Below, in pieces: positions 35,165-45,828 of a stretch of DNA of 64,000 bases. The position numbers and the translations under genes are program-made. Source of the DNA: Nyssa sinensis. Lineage: Eukaryota > Streptophyta > Magnoliopsida > Cornales > Nyssaceae. A model generated the notes under the pieces. The model saw nothing but the letters and a program-made list of their open reading frames with translations, was not told where the DNA came from and ran no database searches. The stretch is taken from NCBI GenBank assembly GCA_008638375.1, contig CM018052.1, forward strand, positions 18,318,450-18,382,449. The letters are read 5' to 3'. Every line of letters begins with the position of its first letter. Within the stretch, counting starts at the first letter, position 1.

Positions 35165-36585
35165 ATGGCACCAAATCTCCGACCGCGACAGAATACTCAG
35201 AGTTTTCAAAACGCTCAACGTCAGCCACCTACTCCTCGCACAAAGGAGCCAGCGGCCCATCCTATGCGACAAGAGATCGAAGCAATAAAACGACATAATG
35301 AACTGGTGCAGGAGCAATTGCTTGCCATCACTAGAACGCTGGCAACACTCACGCAGAACCAAGCGACGGGTTCTCCTAGACCGCCAGTCAACTTCGTTGC
35401 GGGAACGCAACCTCCTGTTGCCACGGAGAATGAAGAACTTCATGCGCAGGCTCCAACTAACCAGCCTGGACACCCATCAGGTGTTGCTCGCGTTGGCCGA
35501 GATCCGCAGCGATCAACAGTCCCTGGCTGGGGAACATCCGCTTTCGTTCCCGACGTCCATTACCGGAGCACTACTCAAGCCCCAACTCCAAGGGCCTCAG
35601 GAGCACACCTGGCACCACAGGAGCCTCATCATGCAGCACCAATCCCTCTGGTTAGGAATCCTCCTCCGTCCGAAGGGCGTAATCAACCCTACTACCCTAA
35701 AGCCGAGGCTGTCAGGCAGGGTTCACAAGATGTCAGACTCAGAGACCCGCGGAGGGTAGAGGAAATTGCCGAGTCGATGGACCGGACAGTTACCTTGAGA
35801 GGACCTCATAACCCTCTAGAGCAAGACGAACTAGCCAGGCTGTTCGGAAGACTAGCCACCCCATTCACTCACGCCATTACGTCAGAAGAGAGGCCCAGAA
35901 AGTCATGGTGCCCAAGTTCACCCTGTACGATGGATCTGGAGATCCAGGAGATCATCTCTCTCATTACCAGCATACGATGGCCCTTCACGGAGCCTCTGAT
36001 GCTTTTATGTGCCGAAAGTTCATCACCAGCTTGAAGGGCACTGCTCTGAAATGGTTCCACAACCTCCCTCCGAACTCAGTTACCAACTTCTACGAGCTCG
36101 GTAGACAGTTCTTGGACAGGTTTATGACCAGCAGGAGGCTCAAAAGGGGGCCAGAATTCCTGCTGAACGTCAAGCAGACCAAGGAGGAATCCCTCCGCGC
36201 CTACATTGCGCGCTTCAATACCGAACTTACAGAGATCACTGACTACAGCCCAAAGTTCCTTGTAGTAGCCCTAACTGCTGGGCTTGCCCAAGGTGGGTTC
36301 AGAGACTCCTTGACCAAAAGCCTTCCAGCCGATATGGCGGCATTAATGGATCGGGCCAGAAAATACATCAACCTGGAAGAAGCCAACCGCACGTCCCAAA
36401 AGGGCAGAGATCAGATCCAGAGGGACAATCCGAAGCGGGAGGACCACAAGAAGGAGGATCACAAAAGAGACTCCAACAAAAAGAGGGCCAGGAGCCTAGA
36501 GAAAAGAACAGCACCCAAAGCTGTGTACAACTCCGGACCAAGGGAGTTCACCAACTTCACTCCTTTGAACACTACACCGAACTAG
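35165..36585 (+). pseudogene. Tat-B gag, one frameshift
   Basis: ATG 35165 begins MAPNLRPRQNTQSF. The first part is Pro/Gln/Arg-rich and continues to about 35880. A frame change (probably one base) near 35880-35905 moves the reading to a frame with the retrotransposon gag domain: MVPKFTLYDGSGDPGDHLSH, ALKWFHNLPPNSV, FYELGRQFLDRFM and EESLRAYIARFNTEL. A Lys/Arg/Asp-rich tail follows. TAG at 36583 closes the block, but the frame continues into a Cys/His motif (YCNFHKNHGHTTNTC near 36670). Gag forms the particle shell and binds RNA. Confidence 0.87.
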
Positions 36586-39135
36586 GTACTCCGGCAGATC
36601 CGAGATCGAGAAAACCTGAGGTGGCCAGAACCAATCAAAGGAGATCCTAGCCTGCGGGACCAAAGTAAGTATTGTAATTTCCATAAAAATCATGGGCATA
36701 CAACTAACACATGCAGGACCCTCCGGTATGAGATAGAGCAGCTCATAAATAAGGGACGTCTTCGGGAGTTCGTCAAGCCGGACGGAAGGTAGAACCCCCA
36801 AGAAGACAAGCCTCAGCAACGGCCGGACCAGAGGCCCGAATAGAGGCAGGAGCAGAGGGAGGGACGAAACGAGCCTCAGAGGCAGAACAACCACGTCATC
36901 TACGTCCTCCATGCTGACTCCCCTGCCACAGGAATGTCCAATAGGGCAAGAAAGAGATACGCTCGAGAAGCCAGAGCCGCCCCGAACGTATTACAGATCT
37001 CCAACGTTGAAAAGAGGCTCAAGCCAGCACCGGAGATCCAATTCACCGAGCAAGATCTAGCAGGGGTACACTGCCCTCACAGTGATGCCCTTATTATTAC
37101 CCTCAGAATCGCCAACTTCGAGACCAGGAGAGTCCTGGTCGATACTGGCAGCTCCGTTAACATACTATTCTATGAGCCACTTAAACAGATGGGGATAGAC
37201 CATGACGACGTCAAGCCCACCACTGCCATGATGGCAGCTTTTGATGGCAACCTCAGTACCCCTTTGGGGAGAGTCGACCTTCCTACCACTGTAGGAGAGG
37301 GCGAAGGGCAGAAGACCACCATCTCGGAGTACATGGTGTTGAACATGAAATCTCCCTACAACGTCATAATCGGGAGACCCTGGTTGCATCAGATAGGAGC
37401 AGTCACTTCGACCCTCCATCAGTGCCTAAAGTACGTACACAACTAGAGCGTCCACTCGGTTAGAGGGTGTCAGCCAACCTCCCGAGAATGCCACGCTATT
37501 GCCCTCAAAGAGAAGGCTCCTAAATAGCAATTACAGTACACTCGGGATTGTGCAGATCCGGTTCTCACTCACTCTCCCGAGGTGGAAGATTGCCCATCCA
37601 GCATTGAAGAACCCCTGAGCCCAAGGGGACGAGATAGCCAAGCCAAACTTGTTGGCGAGCCCGTCAAAGTACTGGTCAGTTCAGAAGCAGAGGGATGTTA
37701 TTTGTACATCGGCCTAGACCTCATACACACTGAGCAGGAAAAGATAGTCAGGTTCTTGAAAGATAACCTCTCTATCTTTGCATGGGAGACCAAAGACATG
37801 GAGGGAATAGATCCCAAACTTATAACTCACAAGCTGATGGTGGATCCGGATCACCCGCCAGTCAGACAAAAGAGAAGGCCGATTGCCCCTGAGCAGCATC
37901 GGATTATAAATGAAGAAGTCCAAAGGCTGCTAGATGCTAGGATGATTTGGGAAGTGTTCTATCCCGAGTGGCTAGCCAACACTGAGCTTGTCAAAAAGAA
38001 AAACGGCAAGTGGAGAGTCTGCATTGATTATACAGACCTCAACAAGGCGTGCCCCAAGGACAGCTTTCCATTGCCAAGAATAGACCAACTGGTTGACGCC
38101 ATTACGGGGCATGAGCTTATGAGCTTCATGGATGCCTACTCTGGATACAACCAGATCCAAATGTACCCTCCAGATCAAGAGAAGACTGCCTTCATAACCG
38201 AAAGAGGGCTCTACTGCTACAGAGTGATGCCTTTCGGTTTGAAGAATGCAAGGGCCACTTATCAGGGATTGGTGAACAAAATGTTCAGCCCGCTGCTCGG
38301 CAGCACCATGGAGGTATACATCGACGACATGCTGGTAAAGAGTCTTCAAAAAGGCAGCCACCTCCAGCACTTAGCCCAGACCTTCGATATCCTCAAACAG
38401 CACAAGATGAAGCTCAACCCCTCGAAATGCACCTTCGGAGTTACAAAGGAAAAATTCTTGGGATACATTGTCTCTCAGAGGGGTATCGAAGCAGATCCCA
38501 CTCAGATCCAAGCTCTGATTGGGTTGAAGTCTCCAAAAACCAGGAAGGAAATTCAGGCATTGAATGGCAGAATTGCGGCACTGAGCAGATTTATCTCCAA
38601 ATCCACTGACCGCTGCCTACCTTTCTTCAAAGCTCTGAAGGGCAGCAAAGCTTTGCAGTGGACGGAACAATGCGAAGAATCCTTTCAAGAACTAAAAGAG
38701 TATCTAGCCTCTCCAGAACTCCTGTCAAAACCAGTGCAAGGAGAAAAGCTACTCTTATATCTTGTAGTTTCCGAAAACGCGGTCAGCTCTGCACTGATCA
38801 GACAGGACAGAGGAGTACAGAGGCCTATTTTCTACGTCAGTAGGGCACTACTTGACACGGAGAAAAAATACCCAGAAGTAGAGAAACTGGCCTATGCCTT
38901 GGTCGTATCAGCTCGGAAGCTTCGACCTTATTTCCAAGCCCATCTAATCGAGATCCCGACTGCCTATCCTCTGAAGTCAATACTGAGGAAACCTGAGGTA
39001 TCGGGAAGATTGATGAAGTGGTCTGTGGAGCTAGGGGAGTTCGACATATCATATGTACCCCGAAACTCCATCAAAGGGCAGGCCTTAGCTGATTTCGTAG
39101 CCGAGTTCACCCCGGCGCTTCAAAACAAAGTATAA
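36586..39135 (+). pseudogene. Tat-B pol part 1: Cys/His motif, protease, reverse transcriptase, RNase H
   Basis: Same frame as the second half of gag. After the Cys/His motif, a protease segment has the intact active site VLVDTGSSVNILF (about 37135) and VIIGRPWLH. From 37582 to 39135 a 517-residue open stretch carries reverse transcriptase blocks KRRPIAPEQHRIINEE, WRVCIDYTDLNKACPKDSFP, FMDAYSGYNQI, YRVMPFGLKNA and the catalytic YIDDM (about 38320), then the connection and first RNase H (LYLVVSENAVSSALIRQ to LADFVAEF). In-frame stops are TAG at 36790, 36841, 37444 and 37525, then TAA at 39133. No frameshift is needed. The catalytic residues are intact, but the polyprotein is not continuous. 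Confidence 0.9.
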
Positions 39136-40869
39136 CCCACCGAAACTTCAAGAACCTGGCTGCTGAACATTGATGGATCGTCAACCGATCAAGGTTCAGG
39201 GGTAGGCCTGGTACTACAATCCCCTGATGGGCTTACGTCAGAAAAAGCAGTCAGCTTGGGATTCAAAGCCTCTAATAATAAAGCCGAATATGAAGCCCTA
39301 ATCTTAGGCATGAAGCTTGCCTTGGAATGCGAGGCTCAGAACCTCGATGTCTTCTCTGATTCCCAACTGGTAGTGAGCCAAGTCTTGGGAGAATTTGCCA
39401 TCAAAGATGATAGGATGCTCCAGTACTCTGAACTGGTAAACCACTTGAAGCATTCCTTCCAAATATTTACTATCCAGAAAATTGAGAGAAGTCAGAATTG
39501 CAGAGCAGATGCTCTGGCTAACATGGCCTCCCGCCTCAAGTCTGAAGCAAACTCCACAATAAGAATCTCCTTTCAGCCAGGACCCAGTATTGAGGAAGCC
39601 CAAGTTGCTCAAATTGATGAACAGCCCCAGAACTAGATGACTCCAATCCTCCAGTACCTAAGATCCGGGCTCCTCCTAGAGGATAAAAACAAAGCCAGAA
39701 GAATCCGAATTAGAGCAGCTCGGTACCTGATCCTGAACAACAAGCTTTACAGAAGGTCGTATTCTCAACCTCTGTTAAAATGCTTGGCTCCAGACGAGTC
39801 ACAATATATCTTGGCTGAAATACATGAGGGAATCTGCGGGAATCATAACGGGGGTAGAACTATAGCCCACCGAGCTCTATCACAGGGTTACTACTGGCCT
39901 GGCATGCTGAAACAGGCAAAAGAATATGTTCAGAAGTGCGACAAATGCCAGAGATTTGCCCCGTACCAACATCAGCCTCATCACGAGCTTATCCCAATTC
40001 CTAGTCCTTGGCCCTTTGCTCAATGGGGGATGGACATTGTGGGTCCATTACCAAAGGCACCTCCAAGCAGGAAATATCTCTTGGTGGCCATCGACTACTT
40101 CTCTAAATGGGCCGAAGCCGAACCTTTAACACATATCACAGAAAAGGAAGTTGAGATCTTCACCTAGAAGAACATCGTGTACAGGTTCGGCATACCACGT
40201 GTAATTATCTCGGACAATGGGACATAGTTCACTGGTAAAGGCTTCAAGGCATTCTGCGAAAATCTTAACATTAGGCAACACTTTGCCTCTCCAGGTCATC
40301 CACAAGCAAATGGGTAAGTAGAGGTTACCAACCGAACAATTCTTGACGGGTTAAAGAAAAGGTTGGAACAGGCCAAAGGGAAGTGGGCAGAAGAACTCCC
40401 CGGAGTTCTTCGGGCCTACAGAACAACCAGAAGAACTCCCACCTCGGAAACTCCCTTCTCACTAGCCTATGGAACAGAAGCAGTAATTCCGGTTGAGATC
40501 GGTATGCCAACCCTGAGGACTGAGGCCTTTGAGCAAGAATCCAATGATCAGTAGCTGATGGAAAACTTGGATTTGCTTGAAGAGAGAAGGGATCAGGCTA
40601 GCATCAGGATGGAAGCCTATCAACAGAGAATGGTCAACAAATCCAAGGTAGGACTCAAGACAGTCAGCTTTCAAGTTGGAGACTTCGTCTTAAGAAGAGT
40701 CTTTCAAAACACCAAGGATCCTACCATGGGAAAGTTGTCACCAAACTGGGAAGGCCCCTACAAAGTAACAAAGGTTGTTCGACCTACCACCTACTGGCTA
40801 GAAGACATGACTGGGAAACCTGTTCCTAGGCCATGGAACGTGGAACACTTGCGGAAGTATTATCAGTAG
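39136..40869 (+). pseudogene. Tat-B pol part 2: second RNase H and integrase
   Basis: Continues the same frame. The second RNase H reads LLNIDGSSTDQGSGVGLVL, NNKAEYEALILGMKLAL, VFSDSQLVVSQV and RADALANMAS, which supply the D-E-D-D residues of the archaeal-type domain specific to Tat elements. Integrase follows with the zinc region (EIHEGICGNHNGG, then CDKCQRF), WGMDIVGPLP, IISDNGT, and a glutamate after a stop (VEVTNRT). The C-terminal part ends in a GPYKVTKV and PRPWNVEHLRKYYQ region at the natural TAG 40867. Premature stops: TAG 39634, 40165, 40225 and 40552, and TAA 40315. The stop at 40225 falls where related elements have the residue after DNGT. Confidence 0.9.
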
Positions 40870-40892
40870 AAAGGTTTTCTTTTACTTCCATA

Positions 40893-41770
40893 AAATGTTC
40901 ATCTATTAATGCACAGGCCTCCAGAGCCCGGTCCATAAATGTACAAGTCTTCGTACTTGGTCCATCTATTAATGCACAGGCCTCTAGAGCCTGGTCCATA
41001 AATATACAAGTCTTCATACTTGGTCTATCTATTAATGCACAGGCCTCCAGAGCCTGGTCCATAAATGTACAAGTCTTCGTACTTGGTCCATCTATTAATG
41101 CACAGGCCTCTAGAGCCTGGTCCATAAATGTACAAGTCTTCGTACTTGGTCCATCTATTAATGCACAGGCCTCCAGAGCCTGGTCCATAAATGTACAAGT
41201 CTTCGTACTTGGTCCATCTATTAATGCACAGGCCTCCAGAGCCTGGTCCATAAATGTACAAGTCTTCGTACTTGGTTCATCTATTAATGCACAGGCCTCC
41301 AGAGCCTGGTCCATAAATGTACAAGTCTCAGCACTTGGTCCATCTATTAATGTACAGGCCTCCAGAGCCTGGTCCATAAATATACAAGTCTTCGTACTTG
41401 GTCCATCTATTAATGCACAGGCCTCCAGAGCCTGGTCCATAAATGTACAAGTCTCAGCACTTGGTCCATCTATTAATGCACAGGCCTCCAGAGCCTGGTC
41501 CATAAATGTACAAGTCTTCACACTTGGTCCATCTATTAATGCACAGGCCTCTAGAGCCTGGTCCATAAAATGTACAAGTCTCAGCACTTGGTCCATCTAT
41601 TAATGCACAGGCCTCCAAAGCCTGGTCCATAAAATGTACAAGTCTCAGCACTTGGTCCATCTATTGAATGTACAGGTCATAGATACTTGATCCATTTTCT
41701 AAATACGCAGGTCTCCAGAGCCTGGACTACCCTAATGCACAGGCCTTCCGAGCCTAGTCCATCTTCAATT
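40893..41770 (+). repeat. 63-bp tandem array downstream of Tat-B pol (about 12-13 copies)
   Basis: ATCTATTAATGCACAGGCCT recurs at 40901, 40964, 41027 and every 63 bases to about 41595, with a degenerate tail to about 41770. Each unit contains the imperfect hairpin CAGGCCTCCAGAGCCTG and the block GTACAAGTCTTCGTACTTGG. Because 63 is a multiple of three, both strands stay open over 256 codons (40833-41603 plus, 40826-41596 minus). I treat these frames as by-products of the repeat. Known: Tat elements often carry such arrays in this region, and some seed satellite DNA. Confidence 0.93.
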
Positions 41771-42340
41771 AGCTGATTCTAAGATTCAGTCCAAAGACAG
41801 AAGTTCCGAACATCTACGAACTAAAGTTTCCTGGATCGGAACGCCTCAGATCTGATATTTATGATATTTGGCTTAACTGTCAAACAAGCAACAAGTACCA
41901 TAATACCGATCAAAAGTAAAGTACTTTGATTCAAGCATTCTTCTAAGTTTCTTTGATCTATTCTCAGAACACTCATATACCAGAACTACACAAGAAAATG
42001 TTTTACAGAAGAGCCCATTCAAATACAAAGAATACCAGATCTGAGAAGAAGGAACTCAATTTTATTAATGATTTAGTTGATTTACATCAGTACAAAAAGA
42101 CTGGAAACGAAACAAGTACGCCAAAGGCTACAACAAAAACACCATTACATAGGCTACTACAGAAAAGCCACTATATCACTACTATTTGCAGCATCACTGT
42201 TTTCTTCCTGAGATGATATAAGGACACAGGATCCAACCTTCCATCACCGCCGCCGCCGGCTCCATTTGAAAGGAAGGAACCCTAAACCCCAGTCTGCATC
42301 AAGGAGTACCCAGGCCATTTCATCATCGCCATCAATGATC
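41771..42340. other. Tat-B 3' spacer, no gene seen
   Basis: Non-repetitive sequence between the 63-bp array and the first minus-strand open frame. Nothing is recognised. The short plus frame at 41953-42216 has no domain. Confidence 0.45.
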
Positions 42341-43108
42341 TCAGTACCAACGGATGATGAGGGCTCTGGGCCTCAGGAGGCTTTTCATTCTCCACCTTTG
42401 TAATCGGCATGACGCCCCGGCCAATTGAAGCAAGGGTCTCTGCCAAGTCACAAAGGGGAGAAAACAGCTCCCATTCATCTCCCTCAACGCAGTTGTCACA
42501 CCCCCGCCGATTTGAGCAAGGGTGCCTGCCGGAATACAGAGGGAATGAAGCATCTCACCATCGTCTTCATCACCGATGCTCCAAGCCTCGGTTGAATCAA
42601 GGAGGGACCACCTCCCATCGAAGAAATCTCGACCGGATGCCAAGGACAAGAAGGTCTCAACTTCCTCTAACCCTTCCTTGAAGACTGAATCAAAGGGAAG
42701 GTTAACTCTCGGCAACAGTTTAATCATTCCCAACTCAGACTGAAGATCGTCAATCATTTCCAAATAAACAGCAGTTTTGGAAGAACATCTAAAAACTCTC
42801 CTACGAGGGAACAGTTGGGAACGAAAGGATTGAGCGCAACCGTATGATCCTCCTCCACATATATAGGCCTTCGAAGACCAAAGGCCACCCAGTTGAACCG
42901 TCGCAACGGTTAGGCGAAAAGTCAGCTTCGAAATCCCAAACGACGGAGGTGCAATAAATGAGATATTAAACTGCCCTCTCGGGAGAAGCAAAAGGCAAAG
43001 CCGTATACGTAATATACAGACTTTCTGGTCTTTTCCACGTATATGACATGACAGTTTCTCCAGGCCATTAACACTTAATGGGCCCCGTATACAACAGAGG
43101 TCCATCAA
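42341..43108 (-). CDS. Hypothetical minus-strand ORF in the Tat-B 3' region (255 codons)
   Basis: Open from ATG 43108 to a stop at 42341, in the same orientation as the antisense accessory gene and starting about 400 bases beyond its end. I do not recognise it. The middle (YLEMIDDLQSELGMIKLLPR, then a Glu/Val-rich stretch) looks protein-like, with acidic and hydrophobic alternation. The start (Cys-rich) and the end (Arg-rich) look less so. The nucleotide sequence coding for the end contains an imperfect duplication (CAAGGGT with GCCAAG or GCCGGA, 42430-42530). It could be a decayed exon of an antisense transcript or a chance frame. Confidence 0.3.
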   Translation of the reverse strand: MMDLCCIRGPLSVNGLEKLSCHIRGKDQKVCILRIRLCLLLLPRGQFNISFIAPPSFGISKLTFRLTVATVQLGGLWSSKAYICGGGSYGCAQSFRSQLFPRRRVFRCSSKTAVYLEMIDDLQSELGMIKLLPRVNLPFDSVFKEGLEEVETFLSLASGRDFFDGRWSLLDSTEAWSIGDEDDGEMLHSLCIPAGTLAQIGGGVTTALREMNGSCFLPFVTWQRPLLQLAGASCRLQRWRMKSLLRPRALIIRWY

Positions 43109-43302
43109 CTATGAGGTTTCTTGGCCCTAGTCTTAGCAGATCTGGAGTCAGAAGTGCTGATCAGCCGAACTACAATCACGAAATGCCCATTCATTATTAA
43201 GTCTCCGGATTCAGAACAGTCAGCTTTGAAATGTTTTCAAAAGAAGTTAAACCCCAGAGCAGCACTACTTGCAACAATTACCACCATTAACTACAAGTTA
43301 AA

Positions 43303-43431
43303 GCACTACAGAGCAGTATAACTCAAGACATGCGCAAATACTACAGAGCAGTATAACTCAAGACATGCGCAAATACTACAGAGCAGTATAACTCAAGACA
43401 TGCACAAATACTACAGAGCAATATAACTAAG
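43303..43431 (+). repeat. 35-bp tandem repeat (about 3.6 copies)
   Basis: Unit CTACAGAGCAGTATAACTCA then AGACATGCGCAAATA, with one substitution in the third copy and more in the fourth. This is a second short array in the Tat-B 3' region, distinct from the 63-bp array. Confidence 0.9.
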
Positions 43432-43516
43432 GAGACGAGCATCAAGCAAAAGACTGTTCCATTAACGAATGTATATTTCAAGTACACTGAAAGTTGAAAA
43501 TAACAAAATATACATC

Positions 43517-45451
43517 CTAAGCCTGATCGGCAGGAACAGGATCAGCGACCGGAGAAGGATCAGCAGGAGCAGTATCAACCACCTCAGTTGGTACAACGTC
43601 TTCTGTGGGATCGGCAGGGAGGACATCAGCCACTTCACCCTGGATAACAACCTCTGAAGGTTCAGATCCAGGCGGCACAATAGAGGAGACATCCAGGTCA
43701 GGATACTTGGCAAGAAGCCGAGAGCGGAAGTTATTGAACCCAAACGTGATCAAGCGATGGGTCATTCCTTCCAGCTTCAACCTCATTTCCTCCTCATTAT
43801 CCATCAATGCCTGCTCCACGGCCTCATCGAGCTATCTGCGGTGCTGATACCGCAAGCCGTTCATCTCCACCTGCAACCTCTTTGCCCGCTCAACGGCAAG
43901 GTTCCTCTCCGACTCCATCACAGTCAAGGAGTTCTGACACTCCTTCAACTTCTCCGCAGAGTCGTGAGCTTCCGACCGAGCAGTACCAAGCTGGAGTTCC
44001 AGATCGTCCAGATTGGCCTTGAGTTGGTCCAACTCCTCTGCAGATGGAGAAACCTCCAGCAGAGCAGAAAGGGTGTGCAGGGTCTGCATAATACAAAATA
44101 AACAAGTTCAATACTAGCATAAACACTTGAAGAAAAGGGAAAAGAAAAGTAAGGGCCCGACGAACTCACCTTGACCTGAAGAGCGGTTAAGTCAGCAAGA
44201 AGCTTCCCCGACTTCTGAGGCTTGAGTTTAACTGAGCCTTTAGCCCAGAAGTCCCTCAGAATCCTCTTGGCCTCCTAATCGATAGCATCAGGAGCCACCG
44301 ATGACGATGCCCCCTTACCCGCTCGACGAGACGGGACTGGAGGGACCACCAAGATAGGGACAGGAGCCTCTCCCTCCCCCTCCGCAGGCTCAGGAGAGGA
44401 CAGAACTAACCTCCGCTTCTTTTGAGTGGGAAGAACCGCTGGAGAGGAAGCCTCCCCCGCCGCCACGGGCGGCGATGGCCCGGTCTCCCACTGAGCCATC
44501 ACATTGCCAGCAATCTCCTCAACACTCCTCTTGGTAGCCATCAATCTATCCGGGTTAACAATAGAGGAATGGTCTCGAATGCTGGGCTTCAAGAGCTTCT
44601 TATATTGCTTCTGAATCGCGGGGGAGAAGTCTGGTCTCTTCCACGCACCCTTGACTGCAGAGTAAGCACAGAAATTGATCAGTTCAACAATCGGCAAACA
44701 AAACAAAATCAATACAGCCACGAAAAAGGTGAGCCTCACCCCTTGGCCCAGTGGTTTGAGAGAATGCGGAGGGTTGACCTTCAAAGTTCTTGAATTCCCA
44801 TCCTCCTTTAATAAAAAAGTACCACTTCTTCCAGGTCTTGTTGGAGGAGGGCACAGAAGTAAGGGGCCTGAACCCGCTATCAAAAGACATAAAATAAAGA
44901 CCCTCCGCCTTTTGAAGTTTTAGATCCATATTTCTATGGATCAAATCGAGGGACACCTCGACATTATTCATATGCCCTAACACGATGAAGCTCAACAGAT
45001 GTCTCCAACTGTTAAGGTTCAGGTCTGCGGGGTAAAGGTTAAACCAATAAAAGAATTGTTTTATTATATCAGGAAGGGGAAGTGTAAGACCCATTTCAAA
45101 CCAGGCCAGATAGGCACAGATTTCTCCCTCTCTGACGTCGCTCGGGCGATCCTCAGAATCTGGGACCCTGAAAGTAACATTTGTGGGAAGTTTGAACTTC
45201 GCCCATAATTCCTTCAACATGCTTTCAGTAATTACACTCTCACCCTCCTCTATGTGCCCGGATCGACCAGAAGTCTCACCAGCCCTATTCGGGGGCTCAT
45301 CAAATGCAACAACAATCCTAACCCCCGGACTAGAGAGGGGTTCTACCAATCTATTCTCATCAATATCTACGGATGGAAGATTCACTAACTACAGTTGAGG
45401 AACGGTCTCGGAAGGACTGCCCGAACCAGAGCGTGACTCAAAGCCAGACAT
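43517..45451 (-). pseudogene. Antisense spliced accessory gene of Tat-B (putative gypsy-type transposon domain)
   Basis: ATG 45451-45449. Exon 1 (45451-44740) carries the conserved domain (EICAYLAWFEMGLTLPLPD, FYWFNLYPADLNLNSWRHLL, NKTWKKWYFFIKGGWEF). Intron 1 (44739-44655, 85 nt, GT-AG) leads in frame to exon 2 (44654-44170: GAWKRPDFSPAIQKQY, then a basic KKRRL patch and a Pro-rich stretch). Intron 2 (44169-44084, 86 nt, GT-AG) leads in frame to exon 3 (44083-43517), a coiled coil (EELDQLKANLDDLELQLGTA) with an acidic Pro/Asp/Val-rich tail. Three internal stops, all TAG (45391, 44277 and 43834 going leftward), otherwise open. The layout matches Tat-A. The family resembles Transposase_28 (PF04195, from memory). 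Its activity is unknown, and the name does not prove a transposase. Confidence 0.8.
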
Positions 45452-45828
45452 GGAGAGCAAAAAAAAGAAATGAAACAAATAAGAGGGAATGTAAAAGGGG
45501 ACTAAAAGTCGAACCTGAGATCAAGAAAGGACTATGAACACTAGATATCCTTCAAACTTCAGAATATGTCGAATGGCAGTCTGGTACTGTAGAAACAAAT
45601 GCAGAAGAAAGGTATGAAAGACCTTTCCCTCTCTTTATATACACATTCAAAATATGAGCCTTCCAAGACGAGCCGACACAACGGTTGAAGGTAATGATGG
45701 ATTCTCAAAGTATCGGCTGCGCAATAAATGGCGCATTAAACCGACGTTTCGAGAAATGGAAAAGCAAAACGTATGACTCTTCACAAAACCCACAACCCTA
45801 GTTAAGCCCTAGCTTCTAACTAGGGCTC

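Noticed and set aside
40826..41603. Two overlapping 256-codon frames on opposite strands
   Set aside because: Both come from the 63-bp array, whose length is a multiple of three and which lacks stops. Repetitive composition, no domain, no supporting signals.
40893..41770. CRISPR-like regular repeats
   Set aside because: Units are directly tandem with no unique spacers, there are no cas genes, and the context is a plant retrotransposon.
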